Below, in pieces: positions 49,550 to 57,841 of a stretch of DNA of 64,000 nucleotides (position 1 is the first letter of the stretch; every line of letters starts with the position of its first letter). Source of the DNA: Streptococcus varani (lineage in GTDB: Bacteria > Bacillota > Bacilli > Lactobacillales > Streptococcaceae); contig NZ_CTEN01000003.1 in assembly GCF_001375655.1 (NCBI RefSeq), positions 186,001 to 250,000 of the forward strand. Reading direction: 5' to 3'. The notes under the pieces are model-generated. The model was not told the origin of the DNA. It saw only the letters and a program-made list of their open reading frames with translations, and made no database searches. The translations under genes were made by a program, and so were the position numbers.

Positions 49550-50573
49550 CATTCCAATCTGATTTTTCTTGGCCAGGTTGCAAGTTCGGCATGGCCTCTA
49601 TGACAGCTGCTCCTTTGTCACGTAAAGAAGAAATAAAGTTACGCCCGCCTTCGTCATTGTCTACTGCTAGAGTGATCCAGTCTGCATGTTTTCCATCCGC
49701 AAAAAAGTTATTATCAATCGCCGTCTGCAATCCTTCAGCTAATTCATCATGACTCCACCGTAGCGGTCGTCCTGAAACATCCGACTGTAGTTGCGCTACG
49801 TGTCGACCTACGACTGCTTCCTTCAAACCATCCATTGAGATTAGCCGCACATCTTGGAGGCTGTTTCGATGCAATTCATAGTAAGACATGAGATCAATAG
49901 CACTCTCCGCAAAGATAAGACGGTTAGGCTGACCAATATCCACGTGCATACCCGTAATACCATCTGAATTTCTGACAATATTCTTAGCATAGCCACGCTC
50001 AGGCCACTTCTCCCAATTTTCTTCAATCCCTTGTAGAGTTGCCCCAACAATCTCTCCTGAGAAATCAAAGGACTTAAAAACAACAACTGGTTCAATACTG
50101 CCATTGACTTTAGCATTGGCTTGGGCTAGTACTCCTTTTTCTAGGAAAAAATCAATCGTTTCATCTGAAAGACCACGTTGCTCTTTTAGATAGCTTCTAC
50201 CCGCTTCAAATGGCTGTTCATAAGGTTTCAGATAGTAGTTAAAAGATTCCTGTACTCGCTCGGCTATTGTAAATTCCTTGAAAGTCCCATCATTGAGATA
50301 ATCGATCGCCTGATTAAAATTAATCTCTTTCATGGTCTGGACCAAAGCAATGACATCGCCGCCTTGATGACGTGAGAACCAGTTCCACATGTTCTTGTCA
50401 GGTGAAATAACCATCGAATCATGTTCTTTCCAACGATAATCTCTCCCTGATTGAAACAACTCCATGTTCAATTCACTAGCAACGTCTAAAATATCCCGAG
50501 ATCTAGCGTGCTCTACTCTCTCTCGACGACTCTTTCCACGTGACCATGGTTGGTTTGTGTGTTCTTCTACCAT
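49550..50573 (-). CDS. Toprim/ArdC-zincin protein, exon 1 (upstream of group II intron)
   Basis: 341 codons up to the intron. The start is the ATG at 50573, with AAAGGAA 5 bp upstream. The N-terminal region (DILDVASELNMELFQSGRDYRW; ISPDKNMWNWFSRHQGGDVI) is a CHC2-like/DUF3991 domain without zinc cysteines. A Toprim domain follows (FAESAIDLMSYYEL near 225; WITLAVDNDEGGRN near 310). Unspliced, translation runs into the intron and stops at 49521 after nine extra residues (ATRFSISA end). It therefore yields a short Toprim-only product. Primase-like function at the transferred strand is likely. Confidence 0.85.
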
Positions 50574-50591
50574 AAAAATTCCTTTCATTCA

Positions 50592-50849
50592 TTAAAAACA
50601 CTCATAATTTGATTGATAAGGCGTTGTTTCAGAAATCCTAAACATTTCTTTTGGTAGTTGAACGAGTTCTCCCACCGAAAGATTTTCAAACTGCTCTGGA
50701 TTATCCTGATAGCTGAGTTCCAACTCCAAATCACCATTTTTTCCTTGTCCTGCGAAAAGAATATTCTTCTGACTGTCGTCCATGGCTTTAACCAACCAGC
50801 ACGCTTCAAAATCAAATTTTTCCTCTGAGACACCTGGGAAATGTAACAT
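50592..50849 (-). CDS. Small acidic hypothetical protein
   Basis: 85 residues, ATG at 50849 with AAAGGAGG 8 bp upstream. Acidic, no membrane segment, no recognised family; a DUF-like small protein (FEACWLVKAMDDSQKNILFAG, then LSVGELVQLPKEMFRI). First gene of the Toprim/ArdC operon, ending 19 bp before it; box 6 lies 31 bp upstream. Confidence 0.7.
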   Translation of the reverse strand: MLHFPGVSEEKFDFEACWLVKAMDDSQKNILFAGQGKNGDLELELSYQDNPEQFENLSVGELVQLPKEMFRISETTPYQSNYECF

Positions 50850-50880
50850 TATCTTCACCTCCTTTACTACAGTTACTTCT

Positions 50881-50915
50881 AGTGTAAGAGATAATTAAAA
50901 TTCATGCGTTAAGGG
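50881..50915 (-). promoter_or_regulatory. Conserved transfer box 6 (Toprim/ArdC operon)
   Basis: Copy with CGCATG and TTTTAATTAT variants, still ending in TACACTAGAA. No GTTATATAAC palindrome is nearby. Confidence 0.8.
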
Positions 50916-50939
50916 GATAAATCAAAGGAGTTTTTCATC

Positions 50940-50970
50940 AAAAAAAGCCATTGATAGCTTATCAATGACT
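50940..50970 (-). terminator. Relaxase operon terminator
   Basis: GTCATTGATA and TATCAATGGC arms followed by seven Ts on the minus strand, just after the relaxase stop. Confidence 0.8.
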
Positions 50971-50972
50971 AA

Positions 50973-53339
50973 TTAGCGATGTGCTTGTCTGTGTTCCTCT
51001 TGTTCCTCCCGTTCATCACTACGTGCACGTTCCATTAGTGCTCTTTTGCTTGCCTGCTGCGAACGGGTGAGGGAAGCCGTCAATTGTCGCATGAAGTCGG
51101 TATTGATTCTACTGCTTCCTTGTGACTGTTGAAGTTGAGTCTTTTTAATGACTCTACGCGCTTGTAATTGCTTCGAAACAGCTTGAGTAATCTGATTTTG
51201 AGTATCTTCAGTCGGTTGTAGTTTGGTGTACAAACGTTTCAACTCCGCAAAACTCTGGGAATTGGCCAATTTCATCTCTTTAATAGCCGATTCATCCGAC
51301 AGCTGTTCCATCTGTTGGTTTCGATTATTAATCTGATATTTCAGCTGAAAAATAGAGACTTTTGTTTGGAGTTCCTCAATGTAAGCTTGTTTGGTAATTG
51401 TGGTTCCCTTCAGCAAGCTGAGAATACTATCGTCTTGAATTTGGTTGACCAGGCCTATCTCTGCCCGTAATTGTCTGATAGGAAGCTGTATCGCACCAGC
51501 GGTTGCTTTATCGATGGGTAGAGCAACGCTATCCTCAAACTGACTCGTTAAGCGTTGCTTCAACAGCTGATTATCTTCTGAGAGCTTGTAGTTAGGGATT
51601 AATTGTAACTCTATAGCTTGTAGCTCCTGAGTTATCGCTTGTTTCTTAAAGTCCACAAATGGTTGATCAGAAACCAGTGGCTGAATCTGTTCTAACAGTT
51701 TTTGACGAACTTGTAATTCCTTCTGACTAGCTTCTAACATACTGAATTTCAAGGCATAACGGAAGGTCCCTAACTCCCGACGTTCTTTTTCTGTTAAATC
51801 CGTTTTCAATTTAGCAGCATCCACTAACTCTTTTAACTCACTTGATGATAATAAGGACAAGTCTTTCAGAGTTAATATCTTCATCTGAATATTTTCTGTC
51901 AGCTGACTGATATCATACACATAGTCTGTTACAAACTCTGGCTGACCAATTCCAGTGCCGTGCTTGTCATAGGCTTCATAAACAGGCTTTACAATTTCGA
52001 TAGGCTTACCCCCTTCTTTTACAAAGTAGCCTAATTTTTTCCAGGCATTTAAACTTTTTACCACGCTTGCTTCAGGGAACTGTTCTAAGATTTTTCTCTG
52101 ATTCAAACTAGAAAAGCTTTCCAAATTTTTTTCCAGCTGAATGTCTTGAATCTGAGGAGAGGCCTCCCTGAAGGATTTTAAGATAGTGTTGGCCAAACGT
52201 TCCCTTAGATTCATCACACGACGGGCCAGATGATGTTCCAAATCATACCCCTTTGATTCAGCTAAGGTTCGAATCGTTTTTCCATCGACCTTTCGGATTT
52301 TTTCATAGATTTGATTTTTTTCAGATGAATAAACACCTTGATAAGTTTTTAGAAACTCCCTGGTCTCTTGTAAAAATTCTTGGTAGGCAGCATGCCCTTC
52401 ATTCTGTAAGTAGGAATCTAGGTAACGATCAAGAAAAAATTTACTCACCGCAAAATCTCTAGCATGAGAAGCATAACGCCATTTCTTACCCGATGGCAGG
52501 TGATTGTAGGCCTGTTCCAAAAAATTTTTTTCAGCGGAAGACGTAATTTTATCTTCCTGGTAGACAGAAGCCATCAAATTAGCCTTCAGATTAGCCAGAA
52601 CCTGTTCTTTTCGAATCAAATTTGACCGTATTTCCTCTTTGAGAAGTCCGTGATAAACACCACTTTTAAAACGGTTGATCGTCTTCTGAGAAAAATTCCC
52701 CTTATATTCCATACGGCCACGTGGGCGATAAAATATCTTCTCACGGTTTGATTCAACTTCAGAAAGGCCAAAATGAATATGGATGTTATCTGTATTGAGA
52801 TGAATATTTCCCCACCAAAATGCAGAATCTGAAAGGCCTTCTTTCTGAATCAGTGTAGGCATCATGTCACGCATAACGGCTTTAATTGCCTTTTGATCAA
52901 CCTGTCCAGTCGCAGTATCATAGAGGCCTTGTTCAGCTAGAAAAGCATTATCAAATGAAATGACACCCTGCCAGAGAAGGGAGCCATTTTGATAAGCAGA
53001 TTCTAACTTATTTTTGAGATCTGTTAATCGTCGTTTCTGAAGATAATCTGCTTCCTGAGTAAAGATAGCTGTTAGTTCTTCTGATTGATTTTCCGTCGCA
53101 TATGAGCGGTTCATATAGTCAATATACTCACGAAAATTTAACTGTGTTTCAGGAACAGCTTCTTGAATCCGATTCATTTCCTCTTCAGTCAATCCCTCTA
53201 CCATTTGACGATTCATTTCTAAGGATAACTCCTCCTCGATCTTGACGGCTTCATCACGGTTTGTGTAATCCACATATTGGCTATTGGCTTCAGTGTATTG
53301 AAGCATAAAGGTAATATTAGGGCTAGAAGATAGACTCAT
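50973..53339 (-). CDS. MobP-type relaxase
   Basis: 788 residues. The start is the ATG at 53339 (GGAGG 5 bp upstream), not the upstream ATG at 53372. The nicking domain fills about the first 290 residues; metal-binding histidines are in DNIHIHFGLSE (185-191), with candidate nucleophile tyrosines in NSQYVDYTNRDEA (residues 22 and 25). The rest is a long helical, Gln-rich region with a highly charged tail. The layout fits the MobP2 subgroup seen in streptococcal and enterococcal elements. It should nick at the oriT around 56.0-56.24 kb. Confidence 0.88.
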   Translation of the reverse strand: MSLSSSPNITFMLQYTEANSQYVDYTNRDEAVKIEEELSLEMNRQMVEGLTEEEMNRIQEAVPETQLNFREYIDYMNRSYATENQSEELTAIFTQEADYLQKRRLTDLKNKLESAYQNGSLLWQGVISFDNAFLAEQGLYDTATGQVDQKAIKAVMRDMMPTLIQKEGLSDSAFWWGNIHLNTDNIHIHFGLSEVESNREKIFYRPRGRMEYKGNFSQKTINRFKSGVYHGLLKEEIRSNLIRKEQVLANLKANLMASVYQEDKITSSAEKNFLEQAYNHLPSGKKWRYASHARDFAVSKFFLDRYLDSYLQNEGHAAYQEFLQETREFLKTYQGVYSSEKNQIYEKIRKVDGKTIRTLAESKGYDLEHHLARRVMNLRERLANTILKSFREASPQIQDIQLEKNLESFSSLNQRKILEQFPEASVVKSLNAWKKLGYFVKEGGKPIEIVKPVYEAYDKHGTGIGQPEFVTDYVYDISQLTENIQMKILTLKDLSLLSSSELKELVDAAKLKTDLTEKERRELGTFRYALKFSMLEASQKELQVRQKLLEQIQPLVSDQPFVDFKKQAITQELQAIELQLIPNYKLSEDNQLLKQRLTSQFEDSVALPIDKATAGAIQLPIRQLRAEIGLVNQIQDDSILSLLKGTTITKQAYIEELQTKVSIFQLKYQINNRNQQMEQLSDESAIKEMKLANSQSFAELKRLYTKLQPTEDTQNQITQAVSKQLQARRVIKKTQLQQSQGSSRINTDFMRQLTASLTRSQQASKRALMERARSDEREEQEEHRQAHR

Positions 53340-53358
53340 CTTTCCTCCTCTCTCTTGA

Positions 53359-53919
53359 TCAATATAAACCATCTTTTCTTAATTGAGCATAATCCTTTAA
53401 CAAGGGCTGTAACTCTTCCGCTTCAACTTGAAAAGCATTTAACCACGGCCCTGACTGGGAAATATGTAGCTCTTTTTGATCCTCAATAAATTGCATAGGA
53501 ACTAATAGGACAATAGGATCTTGCAATTCTAAGCCATATTCTTTTTCTAAGAAAGCCACAATAAAATCTTGATCGCCTTTAGTACGAATCTGCCAATGTT
53601 GAGAATTCCCATTTTTCTTTTTGTGCAAGGAACTATACTTCACATCAATCATCAATCCTTCAAACCAAAAATCATAAACGGGATTATTTTTCTTGAAATA
53701 TTTATTAGCATCAGTTGCTTCTGGAACATACTTTTGAAAAAGCTCTTCGGCCATTCCACCAAGTCTAGCATTCCTAGAACCATATTGAATTTTATCTTGT
53801 ATTTTCAGACAACCACTCTGTATCAACTTTAAGTGGGCGATATGAGTTGGTAGGCCAGACCGTTTCACGGCCTCATGAAAATCTCCTGTTTCTAAATAGA
53901 TATCAACAATATCTGCCAT
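53359..53919 (-). CDS. Possible PD-(D/E)XK-fold accessory protein
   Basis: 186 residues. The N-terminal 40 residues (DIYLETGDFHEAVKRSG) look like a small helix-turn-helix. The middle has GGMAEELFQKYVP, DFWFEGLMIDVKYSSLH and a later HWQIRTKGDQDFIVAFLE, which together match the E...D...xDVK pattern of PD-(D/E)XK nucleases. I infer a nuclease-like or DNA-binding fold; no family name is claimed. It lies between relaxosome genes, 10 bp after one and 19 bp before the relaxase. Confidence 0.65.
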   Translation of the reverse strand: MADIVDIYLETGDFHEAVKRSGLPTHIAHLKLIQSGCLKIQDKIQYGSRNARLGGMAEELFQKYVPEATDANKYFKKNNPVYDFWFEGLMIDVKYSSLHKKKNGNSQHWQIRTKGDQDFIVAFLEKEYGLELQDPIVLLVPMQFIEDQKELHISQSGPWLNAFQVEAEELQPLLKDYAQLRKDGLY

Positions 53920-53929
53920 TTATCTAACC

Positions 53930-54385
53930 TCAATGAGAGTGTTTCATCGTTTGTCCTCGACTAACATCCTCTTTAATAATATCTTCAATACGTGCAATCA
54001 GTTCATTTTGTTTTGGATCAAAATGAGAGTGAATGGATTCCAGGTCTTGAATATCAAAATGACTTCCCTTTGTCCCTACATGAAAATTCGTTAATTCCAA
54101 ATAGAACATTTGATCCAGCTGATGACGAATGGATTTCAAGAGTTTTTGTTCATCTGAATTGGCCAAATTTTTTTCCAGACGAGACAGTCTTTCGGAGAAC
54201 GATTGTCTGTCTCCCGTTTCTAAAAAGAGTTTATGAAAAGTATGAATGACCTTAACCACTGTCGCTGAATTATTCGGACTCTGCCGATTCAAACTTCCAC
54301 CGATTTCTTCTTCCAGGTAGGCTTTAATTTCCATAAACTTCTGTAGTGTCTCTTCGTTAAAATAGACGTTGATTCTTTTAGTCAT
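53930..54385 (-). CDS. Putative relaxosome accessory protein
   Basis: 151 residues. The N-terminus TKRINVYFNEETLQKFMEIKAYL followed by SATVVKVIHTFHKLFLETGD fits a beta-strand plus two helices, as in ribbon-helix-helix DNA-binding proteins. The rest is charged and helical. AAGGAG precedes the ATG. Third small DNA-binding candidate upstream of the relaxase; function inferred from context. Confidence 0.6.
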   Translation of the reverse strand: MTKRINVYFNEETLQKFMEIKAYLEEEIGGSLNRQSPNNSATVVKVIHTFHKLFLETGDRQSFSERLSRLEKNLANSDEQKLLKSIRHQLDQMFYLELTNFHVGTKGSHFDIQDLESIHSHFDPKQNELIARIEDIIKEDVSRGQTMKHSH

Positions 54386-54397
54386 TCTATTTTCTCC

Positions 54398-55189
54398 TTA
54401 CTGTAATTTTTTTGACGTTCCTGTTAAATAGTTAATATCATACCCTGGTTGGATATTAAAAATATAAATATCAAACGATATGGTATCATCTTCTACACTC
54501 TGTGCTTCCATACGGATACCACGAGCAACTAATTCCACATTTTTAAAAATCGGTGTCACACGATAGCGGACATGATGGTTTGTTTCTTTAACATAGTTTG
54601 CGACCATATTTTCATAATAAACCATAGATGATTGTTCTTTATCAAAGTTTGCATTAAGGGCACGTGTTCCTATAAAAAGATTTTTCATATTGGCATTCTC
54701 ACCACTTAATTGAAAACCAATCAAATGAGAACGATTATACAAATAATCTTCTTTTCCATTGAACAGGATTTTTTTATTTTTCCAGCCAGTCGGTTTGACT
54801 GATGAAATATCCTCACGTTCATTTGTTGGCATCAACTCTTGACCCAACATCGCCTCCGCAATCCCAACCCTATTTAAAAAATCTAGGTTACTGTATTTTT
54901 CCCATGAGCCATTCTTTAAACTCAATTCCTCTGCCGTAAATTGTGCCCTGTCATTCACTACAATGACTTGATTTTTACCATCAAATACTTTTGTTTTCAG
55001 TTCTTCGTTTTGTGTATGATGAGTATTACCCAATTCACCATTTTTTTCTTCAGGTGAACTGGATATGTTCAATTGACTAGCTAAATCATTTTGGGTAAAG
55101 GCACTTTTTAAAAATTGAAAATTTTGTGGCTGAACTAGAAAAATGGTAATGAAGCAAAGGCTGACCAATAAGAATTTATTTTTCTTCAT
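54398..55189 (-). CDS. Secreted DNA/RNA non-specific endonuclease (EndA-like)
   Basis: 263 residues with an N-terminal signal or anchor segment (about 5-22). The nuclease core has YNRSHLIGFQLSGENANMKN (about 150-170), a variant of the DRGH motif in which the catalytic His is kept and Asp/Gly are replaced, as in several streptococcal NucA/EndA relatives. IGTRALN follows, with the metal-binding Asn. It overlaps the RHH gene by 4 bp inside the relaxase operon, which is unexpected for a secreted DNase. Confidence 0.85.
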   Translation of the reverse strand: MKKNKFLLVSLCFITIFLVQPQNFQFLKSAFTQNDLASQLNISSSPEEKNGELGNTHHTQNEELKTKVFDGKNQVIVVNDRAQFTAEELSLKNGSWEKYSNLDFLNRVGIAEAMLGQELMPTNEREDISSVKPTGWKNKKILFNGKEDYLYNRSHLIGFQLSGENANMKNLFIGTRALNANFDKEQSSMVYYENMVANYVKETNHHVRYRVTPIFKNVELVARGIRMEAQSVEDDTISFDIYIFNIQPGYDINYLTGTSKKLQ

Positions 55190-55536
55190 GAACGCCCTCC
55201 TGCTCCTCTCTCCGCAGCAAGTGCATCCACATCATCCATAAATCGTAACCAGTCAATGGTCAACTCTTCTACAATATCTTGCTTGGCACTATAAGCCAGT
55301 AACTTAATCTCATTTTTAAGTAAATGATCCAAAATATTGGCTTGTTGTTCTTTAATATCTGCCAATGTCTCCGCAAACTTATTATCATATAAATCCAATC
55401 CATCATTCTCTACAATTCGTTGAAGTTGAGCAAGCATAAATTCATTGAAGGATGGATACTCATATTTCTCTGCTATCATATGTAGCTGTGCCCATGTTTT
55501 TTCTGGAATGGATCTAATTTTAATTTCTTTAGTCAC
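55186..55536 (-). CDS. RHH-type relaxosome accessory protein 2
   Basis: 116 residues. The start is the GTG at 55536, with GGAGAGG upstream, overlapping the previous gene by 8 bp. The N-terminus (KEIKIRSIPEKTWAQLHMIAEK, SFNEFMLAQLQRIV) is a ribbon-helix-helix pattern shared with the gene before it (SFNEFLLRMC); the C-terminal half is helical. The two are probably paralogues that bind oriT as MobC-like proteins. Confidence 0.7.
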   Translation of the reverse strand: MTKEIKIRSIPEKTWAQLHMIAEKYEYPSFNEFMLAQLQRIVENDGLDLYDNKFAETLADIKEQQANILDHLLKNEIKLLAYSAKQDIVEELTIDWLRFMDDVDALAAERGAGGRS

Positions 55537-55864
55537 TACTTTCCACCTCTCCTTCATATTCTAACCAGCGTGAAATATGATCAGCATATCGAGCCATTTT
55601 TGACTCAAAATCAGATAATAGTTCTGTCTGTTTTTGAGTCAAAAACAAAACATGGTCCGACGTTAATTTCATATTTTCTAAATGTGCCAAATAGTTTGAT
55701 TCAACCAAATTGAATTTTCCCTTTTCAATTTTTTCACGACACATCCTCAGTAAAAATTCATTAAATGATTTTGCTTGAGTTTCTTTCGCAAGTGCCTTTA
55801 AGTATTCTACCTCTTGATCAGATAGTCCTCGAATTTCAATTCTTGTTTGATGACCTTTTGCCAC
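55529..55864 (-). CDS. RHH-type relaxosome accessory protein 1
   Basis: 111 residues from a GTG at 55864 (AGTGAGG about 8 bp upstream). A longer frame reaches 56017 but reads through oriT-region DNA with no ribosome site. N-terminal QTRIEIRGLSDQEVEYLKALAKE and SFNEFLLRMCREKI form a ribbon-helix-helix pattern; the rest is coiled coil. First gene after the oriT region, the usual place for a relaxosome DNA-binding protein. Confidence 0.7.
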   Translation of the reverse strand: MAKGHQTRIEIRGLSDQEVEYLKALAKETQAKSFNEFLLRMCREKIEKGKFNLVESNYLAHLENMKLTSDHVLFLTQKQTELLSDFESKMARYADHISRWLEYEGEVESSD

Positions 55865-56039
55865 TTTAATTACCTCACTTTCTACAAAATAGAGTGCCCT
55901 TCTTCTTTCTTTTGACGAGGCAAAAGCTAAAAGAAGCAAAAAAGAAAACCTCAACCTCGCAACGTCACGAACCAAAATGGTTCTACTTTTGCGGTTTTTC
56001 CACACACAAAGACACACTACTGCGGCTAATGCCTTTTGG

Positions 56040-56240
56040 GGTGTCTTGTGCTAGAAAAGAGCATAAGGGAAACTGTCCCCACGTACCGTATGGAGTTGAT
56101 AGTATCAACGTTTCCCGTACCGGTAATTTTCTCGGCTACGCCTACTTACACACACATGGGTTACACACCTATACACACTAAAAACAGTTGCATCCACACT
56201 TAAACACACTATAATAACCACGAACACACACAAGGCTTGA
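56040..56240. other. Probable oriT region
   Basis: Gene-free stretch next to the mob genes. It holds nested inverted repeats: GGGAAAC (56067-56073) with GTTTCCC (56110-56116), enclosing GTTGATA/TATCAAC (56095-56109). GTACCG is directly repeated (56083 and 56117). A run of ACACAC-rich motifs covers about 56150-56235, ending in CACACAAGGC. No open frame of note. The nick site cannot be placed. Confidence 0.6.
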
Positions 56241-56291
56241 CCGCCAAATTGAGAGGTTTATTCAGCTGAAAAGGGAGCGATTTTAACTACT

Positions 56292-56558
56292 TTAAGCTCC
56301 TTCTTCATCTTCTTTTTTAGCAGCTGCACGTCTTGCCTTTTCCTCTTCCTTAATAATCGCAAGTTCGGTTTTTAGATCATCTAGGATGGTTTCATAGGAC
56401 TGCTTCTTGTCCTTTTTCAATTGGATCTGAACGTAGATTTTGCCAATTTGCTTTTGAAGATTTTCTTCGGCAAGCTTCCGTTCATTTTCGAGTAAAGCAA
56501 CTTTTTTCTTTGCCTCTTCTAGTTCCAAATCAATTTTTGTAAGATCCTTTTTTGCCAT
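56292..56558 (-). CDS. Small coiled-coil protein
   Basis: 88 residues, almost entirely charged coiled coil (LELEEAKKKVALLENERKLAEE, then KEEEKARRAAAKKEDEEGA). GAAGGAGG precedes the ATG. It lies alone on the far side of oriT from the RHH genes, under box 7. Function unknown; perhaps a relaxosome adaptor. Confidence 0.7.
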   Translation of the reverse strand: MAKKDLTKIDLELEEAKKKVALLENERKLAEENLQKQIGKIYVQIQLKKDKKQSYETILDDLKTELAIIKEEEKARRAAAKKEDEEGA

Positions 56559-56587
56559 AAAATAGCCTCCTTCATTTTTATAATTTC

Positions 56588-56622
56588 AGTATAAGGGATA
56601 ATCAAAATTCCTGCGTTAAGGG
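56588..56622 (-). promoter_or_regulatory. Conserved transfer box 7 (mob region)
   Basis: Consensus copy with -10-like TATACT. The IS copy inserted 25 bp upstream (56647) has left the box intact. Confidence 0.8.
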
Positions 56623-56646
56623 AAAAATGATAACCAAAAGAAAAAA

Positions 56647-57571
56647 GAGGCTGGGCAAAAAGTAGCTTCAAATAAAACCACACGGTGATTTCTGTCTTGA
56701 AAACAATCAAGATGAAAAAATCACTGTGTGGTTTTTGAGTATGTGAAGTTTTAGAGGCTAGATTCTTGGCCAATTTCGTGAGATTCATACTCATGAAGAG
56801 GAATCCAACCTCCGTTTGGACGGCTCGATTGCCTCTGACATGAACCCTGCGCACGCCAAAAACACTCTTTAATCGGCCAAAAACGGGTTCAACATCGATT
56901 TTCCGTTTGGCATAGATTCGAGAGCCTTCTTCGCTATGTAATTCTTCCTTGATGAGTTCTTTAAAGTAATTCCAAGTTGGATTGTAATGGATTTGTTTCT
57001 GGCGACCACTTTCTGTTTTGGAAAGTTTTTCTAACTCTTCTGTGCCTTGTATGTTATCCGCCTCATAGATTTTCCCATTTAGGGCATCTTCATATTTATC
57101 AACAGCTCTTTTCCAAGTGAAAGAGTAGAGATTAGCATCAGCTTCTAGCTTGGTGCCATCGATAAAGAGAGCCTCGTCTTCAATCATGCCATTTTCACGC
57201 ATGAGGAGGGTGAAGTAAATAAAGGCAGTCTTAATCAGGTTGTTGGCATGCTTACTGGAACGAAAATTATTGATGGTTTTGTAGCTGACGTAGGTATCCT
57301 GGCTCAACCATTTCATGGGAATGACTTCCTCATTCATCTGAACCATTTTGCGACCAGAAAAGACCTGACGAGCGTAGGCGAAGAGCGTCATCTTCATGAG
57401 CATAGCCGGATGGAAGGCAGGACGGCCAGTGTGTGATTTATCTTCCAATAAAACATGATTAGGGATACTGTCCACAAAAAGACTGATCAATCTAACTTCA
57501 TGATTCATAGGAATATCGTAGGCAAGATTTAGTTCCAAACTGAGTTGATTTGTGTTATACTCTTTATACAT
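56647..57571 (-). pseudogene. IS1182-family transposase, internal deletion
   Basis: The frame starts at 57571 (MYKEYNTNQLSLELNLAYDI), with the N-terminal block TGRPAFHPAMLMKMTLFAYA, DGTKLEADANLYSFTW (first catalytic Asp) and the C-terminal KRKIDVEPVFGRLKSVFG (catalytic Glu region). The roughly 200-residue middle part with the second catalytic Asp is missing between KQIHYNPTWN and IKEELHSEEGSR. The frame is still open and runs out of the element to 56519. It may act in trans as a deletion derivative but cannot code an active enzyme. Confidence 0.8.
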
Positions 57572-57694
57572 GATCATGGCTTTCTAGTTGTTTTGTCGTT
57601 ATTATAATTATAAACCATGACATAGGGAAACGAGCATCTCCAACTGCGGAAATGCTCGTTTTTTCTATTCTGAAGCTACTTTTTGCCCAGCCTC
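56647..57694 (-). mobile_element. Internally deleted IS1182-family copy
   Basis: Perfect 24-bp inverted repeats (56647-56670 and 57671-57694, GAGGCTGGGCAAAAAGTAGC...) bound 1,048 bp. Full IS1182 elements are about 1.7-1.9 kb. No target duplication is obvious at the flanks (AAAAAA against AGCATC). Confidence 0.85.
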
Positions 57695-57841
57695 AGCATC
57701 ACATATTAAAAATCTCTCTTTAGTAAACCGTCACCGTTTTTCATAAAAGCTGCTTTTCGACTGAGTTTGAATTTCATTAGTGTGTGATAAAAGTCTAAAC
57801 TGGCTGTTAGCAATAAACTTTCATAAGAATTTTCCTCCTAG
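57695..57841. other. Gap between IS copy and membrane protein gene
   Basis: AGGAGG and an ATG follow the stop at 57842, but that frame ends after five codons. The overlapping frame is open to 57706 (LTASLDFYHTLMKFKLSRKA). It may be a small frameshifted gene, or nothing. Confidence 0.3.

Noticed and set aside
55865..56017. Longer N-terminus of the first RHH protein (start at 56017)
   Set aside because: The extension is Arg/Leu/Phe-rich, has no ribosome site and runs through oriT-flank DNA; the GTG at 55864 has a good site.
56150..56236. ACACAC-rich repeats considered as a CRISPR-like or microsatellite array
   Set aside because: Units are short, irregular and without spacers of constant length; the setting next to mob genes fits oriT better.
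56519..56646. C-terminal part of the transposase frame beyond the IS end
   Set aside because: It is read-through of the frame into element DNA and box 7, not part of the transposase.
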